A DNA stretch of 64,000 nucleotides. It comes from Alistipes sp. UBA934 (lineage in GTDB: Bacteria > Bacteroidota > Bacteroidia > Bacteroidales > Rikenellaceae). Below are positions 49,440-56,400 of this stretch, piece after piece. The position numbers and the translations under genes are program-made. Location of the stretch: positions 203,696 through 267,695 of the forward strand of contig DBDK01000008.1 in the NCBI GenBank assembly GCA_002293535.1, written 5' to 3'. A model generated the notes under the pieces. It worked only from the letters and a program-made list of their open reading frames with translations, was not told the origin of the DNA and searched no databases. Position 1 is the stretch's first letter. Every line of letters begins with the position of its first letter.

Positions 49440-50698
49440 ATATAAGACCATTTCGCGGGGTTCGTCCCCCACGCCAGTTTGCAAAAGAGGTGGCCGCGCG
49501 GCCTTATGATGTATTGAATTCGACGGAGGCGCGCGAGGAGGCAGGCGAAAAATCGCTGCTACACATCACTAAGCCCGAAATCGACCTGGCACCAGGAACC
49601 GACGAGCATTCCGAAGCCGTTTATGAGCGCGCGGTGGCGAATTACAAAGCGTGGAAAGAGCACGGCTGGCTCGTACAAGACTCCGAACCTCACTACTATA
49701 TCTACGCTCAAACGATGGATGGGCGCACACAATACGGCCTTGTGGCCGGAGCGAGTGTCGAGGATTATTTGACCGGCAAGATCAAAAAGCACGAGCTCAC
49801 GCGACGCGATAAGGAGGAGGACAGAATGATCCACGTCCGCCGCCAGAGTGCCAACATTGAGCCTGTGTTTTTCGCCTACCCGGCTAATAGTGAGATGGAT
49901 AAAATCGTTTCGCAGATCGTAGCAGCCGAACCGGAATACGATTTTGTAGCGGACGGCGACGGATTCGGTCACAAGTTCTGGGTGGTGTCGGACAAAGCGG
50001 CGATAGAGCGGATCACACGGATCTTCGAGGCTATTCCGGCATTGTATGTCGCTGATGGTCATCATCGTACGGCTGCAGCCGCCCTTGTAGGACAGGAACG
50101 TGCAGCTGCTAATCCTAACCATACCGGCAACGAGGAGTACAACTTCTTTTTGGCGGTGCTGTTTCCGGACGACCAGCTCAAAATCATCGACTATAATCGC
50201 GTAGTGCGTGACCTCAACGGACTGACTCCGAACGAATTACTGGAGGCGCTCAGGAAAGATTTCACGGTGGAAGAGGCTGCCTCAGGCACTACTTCGGGCA
50301 CGGGCTCCCCCATTCCGCATAAACCGACCGGCCTACACAACTTCGGGATGTATCTCGGCGGCAAGTGGTACAGCCTGACCGCACGAAAGGGAACCTACAA
50401 CGACTCCGACCCGATCGGAGTGCTCGACGTGACGCTGCTATCGCAGCTTGTGCTGGACAAAATACTTGGTATCAAAGACTTACGCACAGACAAACGAATA
50501 GACTTCGTGGGTGGAATTCGTGGCTTAGGCGAATTGGCAAAACGTGTCGATAGCGGCGAAATGGCTGTGGCTTTCGCACTCTACCCTGTGAGTATGAAAC
50601 AGTTGATCGACATTGCCGACACTGGAAACATTATGCCTCCTAAGACAACATGGTTCGAGCCGAAACTGCGTTCGGGCCTCGTAATTCACGAATTCTAA
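49436..50698 (+). CDS. DUF1015 family protein
   Basis: A 420-residue cytoplasmic protein of DUF1015, nearly always linked to serC and serA in Bacteroidota. It starts MNIRPFRGVRPP and has RPYDVLN (about 21-27). The most telling motif is VADGHHRTAAAAL (about 201-213), similar to the DGHHR-type motif of ParB/sulfiredoxin-fold enzymes, which include free-serine kinases. With serA and serC in the operon, a phosphotransfer step in serine metabolism is a reasonable inference but not shown. It starts 4 bases inside serA. Confidence 0.88.
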   Translation: MNIRPFRGVRPPRQFAKEVAARPYDVLNSTEAREEAGEKSLLHITKPEIDLAPGTDEHSEAVYERAVANYKAWKEHGWLVQDSEPHYYIYAQTMDGRTQYGLVAGASVEDYLTGKIKKHELTRRDKEEDRMIHVRRQSANIEPVFFAYPANSEMDKIVSQIVAAEPEYDFVADGDGFGHKFWVVSDKAAIERITRIFEAIPALYVADGHHRTAAAALVGQERAAANPNHTGNEEYNFFLAVLFPDDQLKIIDYNRVVRDLNGLTPNELLEALRKDFTVEEAASGTTSGTGSPIPHKPTGLHNFGMYLGGKWYSLTARKGTYNDSDPIGVLDVTLLSQLVLDKILGIKDLRTDKRIDFVGGIRGLGELAKRVDSGEMAVAFALYPVSMKQLIDIADTGNIMPPKTTWFEPKLRSGLVIHEF

Positions 50699-50737
50699 GC
50701 CGCTTTGACAGCGAACGAATCACCGACCGAGCGCCGA

Positions 50738-50783
50738 CCCTCGCCGCAGGCGGTAGAGGCATCACGCGAGGGAAGTAATTTTT
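50738..50783 (+). terminator. Possible terminator after the serC-serA-DUF1015 operon
   Basis: A 7-base-pair inverted repeat (50738-50744 with 50766-50772) with a 21-base loop, followed by AAGTAATTTTT. The loop is long, so this is weak. The 101-base gap up to meaB shows no consensus promoter, only a TAATTTTTG sequence one base too long. Confidence 0.3.
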
Positions 50784-50799
50784 GATAAGCAAAAAGGTG

Positions 50800-51891
50800 A
50801 TGGATCACTTTGAAAAACATCATCGTGAAACGCACGCGGAAAGTGCGCTGGATGTCACACAAGGGGTTGAACAACAGCCCATTGTAAATCCACATTTTGT
50901 GCGACGCCATAGACCGGAATTCACCACGGAACAGTTCGTTAAAAGAATTTTGGAAGGTGACATCGCAGTGCTTTCGCAGGCAATAACGCTGGTGGAGAGC
51001 AACAATCCGGCACATTACGCTCAGGCTCAGGAGATCATAGAGCGCTGTCTGCCGTACGCCGGAAAATCGGTTCGCATCGGAATCACAGGCGTTCCTGGTG
51101 CTGGAAAATCGACTTTCATAGAGGCAATCGGCGGAATGGTCGCGGCGCAAAACCACAAACTCGCAGTGCTTGCAATCGACCCTTCGTCGGAACGTAGCGG
51201 CGGCTCGATCCTGGGCGACAAAACCCGAATGGAGAGCATCTCTACTAACCCTAAAATCTTCATAAGGCCTTCTCCTTCAGCCGGTTCGCTGGGCGGTGTG
51301 GCACGCAAGACTCGTGAGACGGTGGTGCTATGTGAGGCCGCGGGTTATGACATCGTGTTCGTCGAAACCGTAGGTGTGGGCCAAAGTGAAACCGCCGTGC
51401 ACTCGATGGTGGATATGTTTATGTTGCTGCAGATTGCAGGTGCGGGCGACGAACTTCAGGGCATCAAGCGCGGTATTATGGAGATGGCAGATGCGGTGGT
51501 GATCACCAAGGCCGAGGGCGACAACATCACGCGGGCGGAGTTGGCGAAACGTCAGTTCGAGAATGCGCTGATGCTGTTTCCGCTTCCTGAAAGTGGCTGG
51601 CGACCAAAGGTTTACACTTCATCAGCGGTGGCAGGAACCGGACTCGACGAGGTTTGGGCAGGCACGATGGATTTTGTTTCTTTCACCAGAGCTAACGGGT
51701 TTTTCGAGGCTAATCGGCGACGCCAAAATCAATATTGGATGCGCGAAACGATCGACGAGGCCCTCAAAAGTGACTTTTATCATAACCCTCAAATAGAGTC
51801 GCTTCTCCCTCGTTACTGCGAACAAGTGCTCGCCGACCTCACGAGCCCCTTTTCTGCAGCACACGAACTTTTGGCGCTTTACAAAAAATAG
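50800..51891 (+). CDS. meaB: Methylmalonyl-CoA mutase-associated GTPase MeaB
   Basis: A 363-residue G3E-family GTPase that loads and protects cobalamin in methylmalonyl-CoA mutase. Signatures: Walker A GVPGAGKSTF (about 99-108), AIDPSSERSGGSILGDKTRM, FIRPSPSAGSLGGVARKT, FVETVGVGQSE (Walker B region) and ITKAEGDN, the NKxD-like base-recognition motif. I use the ATG at 50800. The mutase genes are not in the window. Together with the CoA-transferase at 30809 it suggests propionate or succinate metabolism through methylmalonyl-CoA. The 3' end contains the tRNA-Gln promoter. Confidence 0.93.
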   Translation: MDHFEKHHRETHAESALDVTQGVEQQPIVNPHFVRRHRPEFTTEQFVKRILEGDIAVLSQAITLVESNNPAHYAQAQEIIERCLPYAGKSVRIGITGVPGAGKSTFIEAIGGMVAAQNHKLAVLAIDPSSERSGGSILGDKTRMESISTNPKIFIRPSPSAGSLGGVARKTRETVVLCEAAGYDIVFVETVGVGQSETAVHSMVDMFMLLQIAGAGDELQGIKRGIMEMADAVVITKAEGDNITRAELAKRQFENALMLFPLPESGWRPKVYTSSAVAGTGLDEVWAGTMDFVSFTRANGFFEANRRRQNQYWMRETIDEALKSDFYHNPQIESLLPRYCEQVLADLTSPFSAAHELLALYKK

Positions 51892-51901
51892 TTTATCTTT
51901 G
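51870..51901 (+). promoter_or_regulatory. Promoter of tRNA-Gln
   Basis: TTTG at 51870-51873, a 20-base spacer, and TATCTTTG at 51894-51901. Predicted start about 51904, eight bases before the tRNA. It lies mostly inside the 3' end of meaB. Confidence 0.65.
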
Positions 51902-51911
51902 CACTCCCCAT

Positions 51912-51982
51912 TGAGCTATGGTGTAATGGTAGCACTGCAGATTTTGGTTCTGCCTGTATAGGTTCGAATCCTGTTAGCTCAA
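51912..51982 (+). tRNA. tRNA-Gln (anticodon TTG)
   Basis: A 71-base cloverleaf. Acceptor stem TGAGCTA pairs with TAGCTCA, the anticodon stem GCAGA/TCTGC encloses loop TTTTGGT (anticodon TTG), and the T-loop is GGTTCGAATCC. CCA is not encoded. The last four bases overlap the stop codon of the convergent HTH-like gene. Confidence 0.95.
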
Positions 51983-52893
51983 CAATTCGAGAAAATAAAC
52001 TCAAACAACTCGTGGCCCTGTGTGGCGGCGAGTTTCTTTTTTATCTGGTGCTTGCGTTGCTTGATGATATTGGTTTCTGTAGAGCCAAAGCATAGCGCAC
52101 GGGAGAACGACGATAGCGGCAACAGCGACAAACAACACAACTTAACGTCACCGGTCGTGAGAGAGGGAAAATCTGTGCGGAGGCGAGCTGCGAAGTCAGC
52201 AAATACGGCCGCAAGTTCCTGATCTAAAACCTGTTGTCGAGTTACGGTGAGCACACGAGCCGAACGATTAGCGGGCTGCTGAGCCAGTTCGACGATCTCA
52301 GCGTAAATCGCAGTTTGCTTAAATATCTCGGCGTCGATAAGGTACGGTTTCCAGTGCGAAATATCGGGAGATGGTGGCACTGGTTCGTTTTGCTTAGCCC
52401 AAAATCGCTGGCGGCGTTCCGACAAAAACAGCAAAGCCCCAATCATCAGCATCCCGACCCCGATCACTGTGCCGATCAGCAGTTTGTGCCGACGGTCGAG
52501 ACGCGCCACTTGCTGGGTCATTTGGCCCTCGGAATCCGCTACACGCCTCAATAGCTGCATCGCTTCCGTGTGATAGCGTTCCAGATAGGGTCTGGCAGTC
52601 GCGTAATTGCCCAGCTCCATCTCCAATGCGTTGAGATAGAGGAACGATTCGGCGCGTATGTAGGTGCTGCCGGAGAGCGAACTCTCTAACAAATGCTCAC
52701 GCGCAAGGCCATATTGCCCCTCTTCATAGAGTCTCAAACCCTCGACAAGCGCTAACGTATCGGCACGCGCAAGAGAGTCCACGGCAACCGAAGATATCTC
52801 CCTTGATCCGCCTCCACACGACACACCACCCACAGCGAGCAGGCACAGGCCCGCCGCAAGCAGCGTTATCATTGTATTATGTAGATGTTTCAC
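51979..52893 (-). CDS. Membrane TPR / HTH-like regulatory protein
   Basis: A 304-residue protein. I prefer the GTG start at 52893, because it overlaps the upstream stop as GTGA; an ATG at 52872 is an alternative. A hydrophobic N-terminus (LLAAGLCLLAVGGVSC) serves as signal or lipoprotein signal. A TPR-like segment follows (about 45-115: GLRLYEEGQYGLAREHLLES, EMELGNYATARPYLERYH), then one transmembrane helix (about 138-157) and a cytoplasmic C-terminal part ending in a LuxR-like helix-turn-helix pattern (about 243-290: LTTGDVKLCCLSLLPLS to NIIKQRKHQIKKKL). Many Bacteroidota have such TPR-membrane-HTH proteins of unclear DNA-binding ability. Coupling to the DUF2807 gene suggests they work together. 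Confidence 0.68.
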   Translation of the reverse strand: MKHLHNTMITLLAAGLCLLAVGGVSCGGGSREISSVAVDSLARADTLALVEGLRLYEEGQYGLAREHLLESSLSGSTYIRAESFLYLNALEMELGNYATARPYLERYHTEAMQLLRRVADSEGQMTQQVARLDRRHKLLIGTVIGVGMLMIGALLFLSERRQRFWAKQNEPVPPSPDISHWKPYLIDAEIFKQTAIYAEIVELAQQPANRSARVLTVTRQQVLDQELAAVFADFAARLRTDFPSLTTGDVKLCCLSLLPLSSFSRALCFGSTETNIIKQRKHQIKKKLAATQGHELFEFIFSNC

Positions 52894-54119
52894 AGCGGCC
52901 TCACTCCACTTGACGTATCGTTGATTCGTGCGGGAGTTCCGGCATATCGCACCGATGCTGCGCCAAATGTTTGCGTTGTGAGGGTTCCGGAGACATTCAC
53001 ACGAACCGACGACCCGCTGGATGCATTGACGGAGAGATCTTTGAGGACGAACTCTTCGGCAACGATCTTGGCGCTTCCGCTGGTTGTCCAATTTCCCTGG
53101 ACACCGTCACCGGAGATTCGCAAAGATGACCCGCTCGAAGCGTTGAATTTTGCCAATCCGACTCCGCGAGCCGTAATGATAACATTCGCACTGCCCGATG
53201 TTGTGGCTGTGAGTTCCTCTCCTGTTGCAGCGACATTAGCGTGAACAGCCGACCCGCTCGACGCAACAATGTTCAGTTTTTTAATAGAAAACTCCTCCGC
53301 AGAGATCCGAGCGCTTCCGCTGGTGCTCCAAGTGCCTACTTCTCCCACACCGCTGATCTTTACCGAAGAGGCGCTTGATGCAGTAATATCCAGTTCTTTA
53401 ACGGCCAGTTTCTGAGCGACGATCCGAGCGCTTCCGCTGACACTCCAATTGGCCTGTCCTGCCGCACCATTGATCTGTACCGAAGATGCGCTCGAAGCGC
53501 CTAATTTCAATTGTGCGCTGTTCGGAGCGGCGATGGCGATGCTTGCAGAGCCGGAGGTCAGAACGATCAAGTCTGTTGTTGCGCTTAGGATCAGGTTTTC
53601 TATCCTCGATGCACTGCTACACTGCACTTTTACCTGCTCGCTCGATATCCTAAAGTCTCCGCTTATCCTCGAAGAACCCGACGTGAGGATATCGAGATTT
53701 TTTCCGTTAAACGAGTCCGACGTACTCAAACGCGCGGCACCCGAAAGACGGACAGCATTCAAAGCCGGCAGATATAGCGTCAGACGAATCTTTTCGGATT
53801 TGCGTACCAACTGTTCAAATTCCTGCTGTTCCTTGTTTTTATTACTCCGGAAAACCCCTCCATTATTGCTGTTCGGGCTCCGAAGACCGACCGATACGAC
53901 CCCGTACATATCGCACTTGATGTTCACGTAAGGCAACAGAGCTGTATCTATCTCGACAATGGCTTTGGGTTGGTTGCTTTTGACAAGTATTATTTCGAAC
54001 CTCGAAGCTTCCACTCCGGTAATCTTTTCACCCGCAAAGTAGGTTTTAACGGTTGTGTCTTGCGCCTGCGCAGCTGTCAGAAAAAGTGTTGCAGCAAGCG
54101 CTAAAAATAGTGTTCTCAT
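52890..54119 (-). CDS. DUF2807 (GIN-domain) exported protein
   Basis: A 409-residue protein with a signal peptide (1-20, TAAQAQ). I start it at the ATG 54119, the only start giving a proper signal peptide. The mature part is a right-handed parallel-beta-type DUF2807/GIN domain, with repeated SGSARI, ASSASSV and SSGS triplets about every 20 residues. The C-terminal 200 residues contain several longer near-repeats (WSVSGSARIVAQKL, WSTSGSARISAEEF, WTTSGSAKIVAEEF). Family members are periplasmic or surface proteins without known enzymatic role. It is transcribed from a consensus promoter and coupled by GTGA to the membrane HTH-like gene. Confidence 0.85.
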   Translation of the reverse strand: MRTLFLALAATLFLTAAQAQDTTVKTYFAGEKITGVEASRFEIILVKSNQPKAIVEIDTALLPYVNIKCDMYGVVSVGLRSPNSNNGGVFRSNKNKEQQEFEQLVRKSEKIRLTLYLPALNAVRLSGAARLSTSDSFNGKNLDILTSGSSRISGDFRISSEQVKVQCSSASRIENLILSATTDLIVLTSGSASIAIAAPNSAQLKLGASSASSVQINGAAGQANWSVSGSARIVAQKLAVKELDITASSASSVKISGVGEVGTWSTSGSARISAEEFSIKKLNIVASSGSAVHANVAATGEELTATTSGSANVIITARGVGLAKFNASSGSSLRISGDGVQGNWTTSGSAKIVAEEFVLKDLSVNASSGSSVRVNVSGTLTTQTFGAASVRYAGTPARINDTSSGVRPL

Positions 54120-54148
54120 AGCAATAAATTTTAAGTATTTTGGTTTGA

Positions 54149-54180
54149 CAAAGATAACGCATCGACCCTGCACGACCAAA
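54149..54180 (-). promoter_or_regulatory. Consensus promoter of the DUF2807 operon
   Basis: On the minus strand, TTTG (54180-54177), 20 bases, then TATCTTTG (54156-54149). Predicted start near 54146, leader about 26 bases. An inverted repeat and a palindrome lie just upstream (54160-54238). Confidence 0.65.
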
Positions 54181-54238
54181 AATAGTTGGTTATATAACCT
54201 ACAAGCATCGCGCTGTAAGTCAGGTTTTTGGGTCGATG
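54160..54238. repeat. Inverted repeat and palindrome between divergent promoters
   Basis: A 9-base inverted repeat, CATCGACCC at 54160-54168 and GGGTCGATG at 54230-54238, with further pairing of CCAAAAA (54176-54182) to TTTTTGG (54225-54231). It encloses a perfect 12-base palindrome GGTTATATAACC at 54188-54199. It lies between the DUF2807 and fabH promoters and could be an operator or RNA structure. The remaining bases of the 196-base gap show nothing else. Confidence 0.5.
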
Positions 54239-54263
54239 GGTGGTTATTTTCCGCTTTAATAAT

Positions 54264-54294
54264 TTTGAAATTCGGAGGAAGTGTTCTACTTTTG
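54264..54294 (+). promoter_or_regulatory. Consensus promoter of fabH
   Basis: TTTG at 54264-54267, exactly 19 bases, then TACTTTTG at 54287-54294. Predicted start near 54297 gives a leader of about 19 bases to the ATG at 54316. Confidence 0.76.
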
Positions 54295-54315
54295 CACGTT
54301 AAGAAATTGTAAACT

Positions 54316-55269
54316 ATGCACACCTACATAAATTCAATGGGCTTTTTCGTTCCCGCAGGAAGGGTGCCCAGCAGCCATTTTGCCAAACTACACAGCAAGC
54401 CCGAAGAGTGGTTTCTCCAGCGAACCGGAATACATACCCGCGCGCGTGCTAATGAAGATGAGACACTCGACTATATGAGCACCAAGGCGGTCGAGGCCGC
54501 TATGCGAAATTTGCCATTTCCGATCGGCGAGGTCGATCTCATTGTACAGGCTTCGTACAGTCCGGATGACACCGTCGGAACAACTGCGCACCGGCTACAA
54601 CGCCTCTTTGGGATCGAACGGGCGAAGGTGCTTTACGTTTCGAGCGCCTGTTCGTCTGCATTGAATAGCTTGGAAATCATCAATTCGTTCTTCCGGAGTG
54701 GCATCGCGAGCAAGGCTTTGCTCATTGCGGGTGACCGAAATTCCACCTATTCGGACGACAACGACCCGGCTCACGGCCATCTTTGGGGCGACGCTGCGGT
54801 GGCGTATTTCCTCTCGACGGAGCGTTATTCGACAGGTGATTTGGAGATTGTTGATATTGACACTCACGGACTTGGCCACATTGGTGCAGGGCCTGACGGA
54901 GTGTGTCTCAAGCCTCGTACGGACGGCATTGGGATGCCCGGTGGCAGGGATGTTTTCAACCAAGCGTGTGTCCATTTGGAGAAGTATTCGCGTGAGCTAC
55001 TTGAGCGAAACGGACTCGATGTAGCTTCACTGGATTGGTTCGTCAGCCACCAGGCCAACCTGCGCATTGTATCTCACGTATGCAGAGAGTTGAGGCTGCC
55101 GGAGGAGAAAACCTTTAACAACATAACCGAGCTGGGTAACACAGGATGCGGCAGTTCGCTGTTGGCGCTTGCTCAAAATCGAGGTAAACTCAAGGAAGGT
55201 GATAATATTATCGTCGCTACATTCGGAGGAGGCTACTCTGCCGGCGCAATGCTGCTCCGCGTGAGCTAA
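54316..55269 (+). CDS. fabH: 3-oxoacyl-ACP synthase III (FabH-like)
   Basis: A 317-residue KAS III-fold condensing enzyme. The catalytic triad is present: Cys112 in SSACSSALNS, His245 in SHQANLRI and Asn275 in LGNTGCGSS. Other signatures are RTGIHTRA near the N-terminus and the final ATFGGGYSAGAML. KAS III starts fatty-acid synthesis from an acyl-CoA and malonyl-ACP; its divergence from E. coli FabH and its isolated position leave open a specialised role, such as a secondary lipid. It is a single-gene unit with its own consensus promoter, convergent with mtaB. Confidence 0.88.
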   Translation: MHTYINSMGFFVPAGRVPSSHFAKLHSKPEEWFLQRTGIHTRARANEDETLDYMSTKAVEAAMRNLPFPIGEVDLIVQASYSPDDTVGTTAHRLQRLFGIERAKVLYVSSACSSALNSLEIINSFFRSGIASKALLIAGDRNSTYSDDNDPAHGHLWGDAAVAYFLSTERYSTGDLEIVDIDTHGLGHIGAGPDGVCLKPRTDGIGMPGGRDVFNQACVHLEKYSRELLERNGLDVASLDWFVSHQANLRIVSHVCRELRLPEEKTFNNITELGNTGCGSSLLALAQNRGKLKEGDNIIVATFGGGYSAGAMLLRVS

Positions 55270-55292
55270 GGGGTCTGATAAGGGGTGCAGGG

Positions 55293-56357
55293 TCAGATCG
55301 GGAAATCGTGCCAGCGAGGGCGCCCACCCTCCCACAGCGCGCGATCATCGTCATCGACGAATCGCGAAACAAACTCTTCATAGAGCTCGCTACTTAATGT
55401 GGCGAGTTTTTTTGCTCTCACTGCTGCAATTTTAGGCGATACTTTCCCCGCCATTTCGGCAGCAGGAGTTCCCGGACGCACAGAATATGGGAAAACGTGG
55501 AGTTGCGCCGGTCTCAGGACGCTAAGAAATCGGTATGTTTGCTCGAAATCATCCTCGGTCTCACCCGGAAAGCCCACAATGACGTCGATTCCGAAGAACG
55601 TATCGGGCATTTTTTCGCGCACTTTCGCAATCCGGTCGGCAAATTTTGCAGTGGTGTAGCGACGTCGCATCAAGCCCAAAATCCGGTCGCAGCCACTCTG
55701 AAGCGGAATGTGAAAGTGGGGTTGAAATTTTCTCGAAGCAGCACAAAAATCTATTATCTCGTCGGTCAGCAGATTGGGCTCTATGGATGAAATCCTGTAG
55801 CGCTCGATCCCCTCGACCCCGTCCAATGCTCTCAGCAGGTCGATAAATTTCTCGCTCGTCGTTCGACCGAAATCGCCGGTGTTCACTCCCGTCAGTACGA
55901 TTTCCTTAACTCCCTGCGCGGCAATTTCCTGCGCTTGGGTCACCAACTCTGCTATCGATCCATTTCGCGACGGGCCGCGTGCGGAACTAATTGTACAGTA
56001 GGAACATCGGTAGTCGCAACCATCCTGTACTTTCAGAAAAGAGCGTGTCCGGTCGCCCACGGAATATGCGGGGCAAAAGCGCGAAAAATCACGTAATAAA
56101 ACCTCGCTCACCCCCGGCAACGCAGCCACAGCCTCGGAGTCTCGCTGGGCATAACAGCCCGTAACTATGATCCTCGCCTCCGGATTCTTTCGATGCAATC
56201 GCGCGATCAGATTCCGGCACTTTTTATCCGCCGCCGCTGTTACAGAACAGGTATTCACTACAATAGTATCCACATCGGCCTCCGGAAACTCTCTCGCCAT
56301 CGTAGAGGTTTCGGCAAAATTGACCTTGCAGCCCAGCGTATGGAAACTCACTTTCAC
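55293..56357 (-). CDS. mtaB: tRNA t6A37 methylthiotransferase MtaB-like (shortened)
   Basis: A roughly 354-residue radical SAM methylthiotransferase that converts t6A to ms2t6A at position 37 of tRNA. The N-terminal UPF0004 domain has the cluster cysteines in HTLGCKVNFAE, NTCSVT and TGCYAQ. The radical SAM motif is CDYRCSYC (about 141-148). I prefer a GTG start at 56357, giving MKVSFHTLGCK; a TTG at 56366 is also open. The protein stops after RALWEGGRPRWHDFPI, where relatives continue with about 60-70 residues forming the TRAM RNA-binding domain, so that domain seems absent. Confidence 0.88.
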   Translation of the reverse strand: MKVSFHTLGCKVNFAETSTMAREFPEADVDTIVVNTCSVTAAADKKCRNLIARLHRKNPEARIIVTGCYAQRDSEAVAALPGVSEVLLRDFSRFCPAYSVGDRTRSFLKVQDGCDYRCSYCTISSARGPSRNGSIAELVTQAQEIAAQGVKEIVLTGVNTGDFGRTTSEKFIDLLRALDGVEGIERYRISSIEPNLLTDEIIDFCAASRKFQPHFHIPLQSGCDRILGLMRRRYTTAKFADRIAKVREKMPDTFFGIDVIVGFPGETEDDFEQTYRFLSVLRPAQLHVFPYSVRPGTPAAEMAGKVSPKIAAVRAKKLATLSSELYEEFVSRFVDDDDRALWEGGRPRWHDFPI

Positions 56358-56363
56358 AGGGCG

Positions 56364-56371
56364 CAAAATTA
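56364..56371 (-). promoter_or_regulatory. Putative -7 box (TAATTTTG) of mtaB
   Basis: It matches TAnnTTTG on the minus strand. With the last G at -3, transcription would begin about four bases before the GTG at 56357, making the TTG at 56366 an unlikely start. Confidence 0.4.
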
Positions 56372-56383
56372 CGAATTAATTGC

Positions 56384-56391
56384 TATCTTTG
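56384..56391 (+). promoter_or_regulatory. Putative -7 box (TATCTTTG) of the lptF-floA operon
   Basis: It matches TAnnTTTG; the predicted start is about seven bases before the ATG at 56401. No clear -33 TTTG. It faces away from the mtaB box 12 bases to the left. Confidence 0.5.
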
Positions 56392-56400
56392 TAAGTTGTT

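Noticed and set aside
53000..53720. Repeat-rich stretch as possible invertible or tandem DNA element
   Set aside because: The repetition is of protein motifs (SGSARI, ASSAS) within the DUF2807 gene; copies diverge at the nucleotide level and no inverted ends or recombinase are present.
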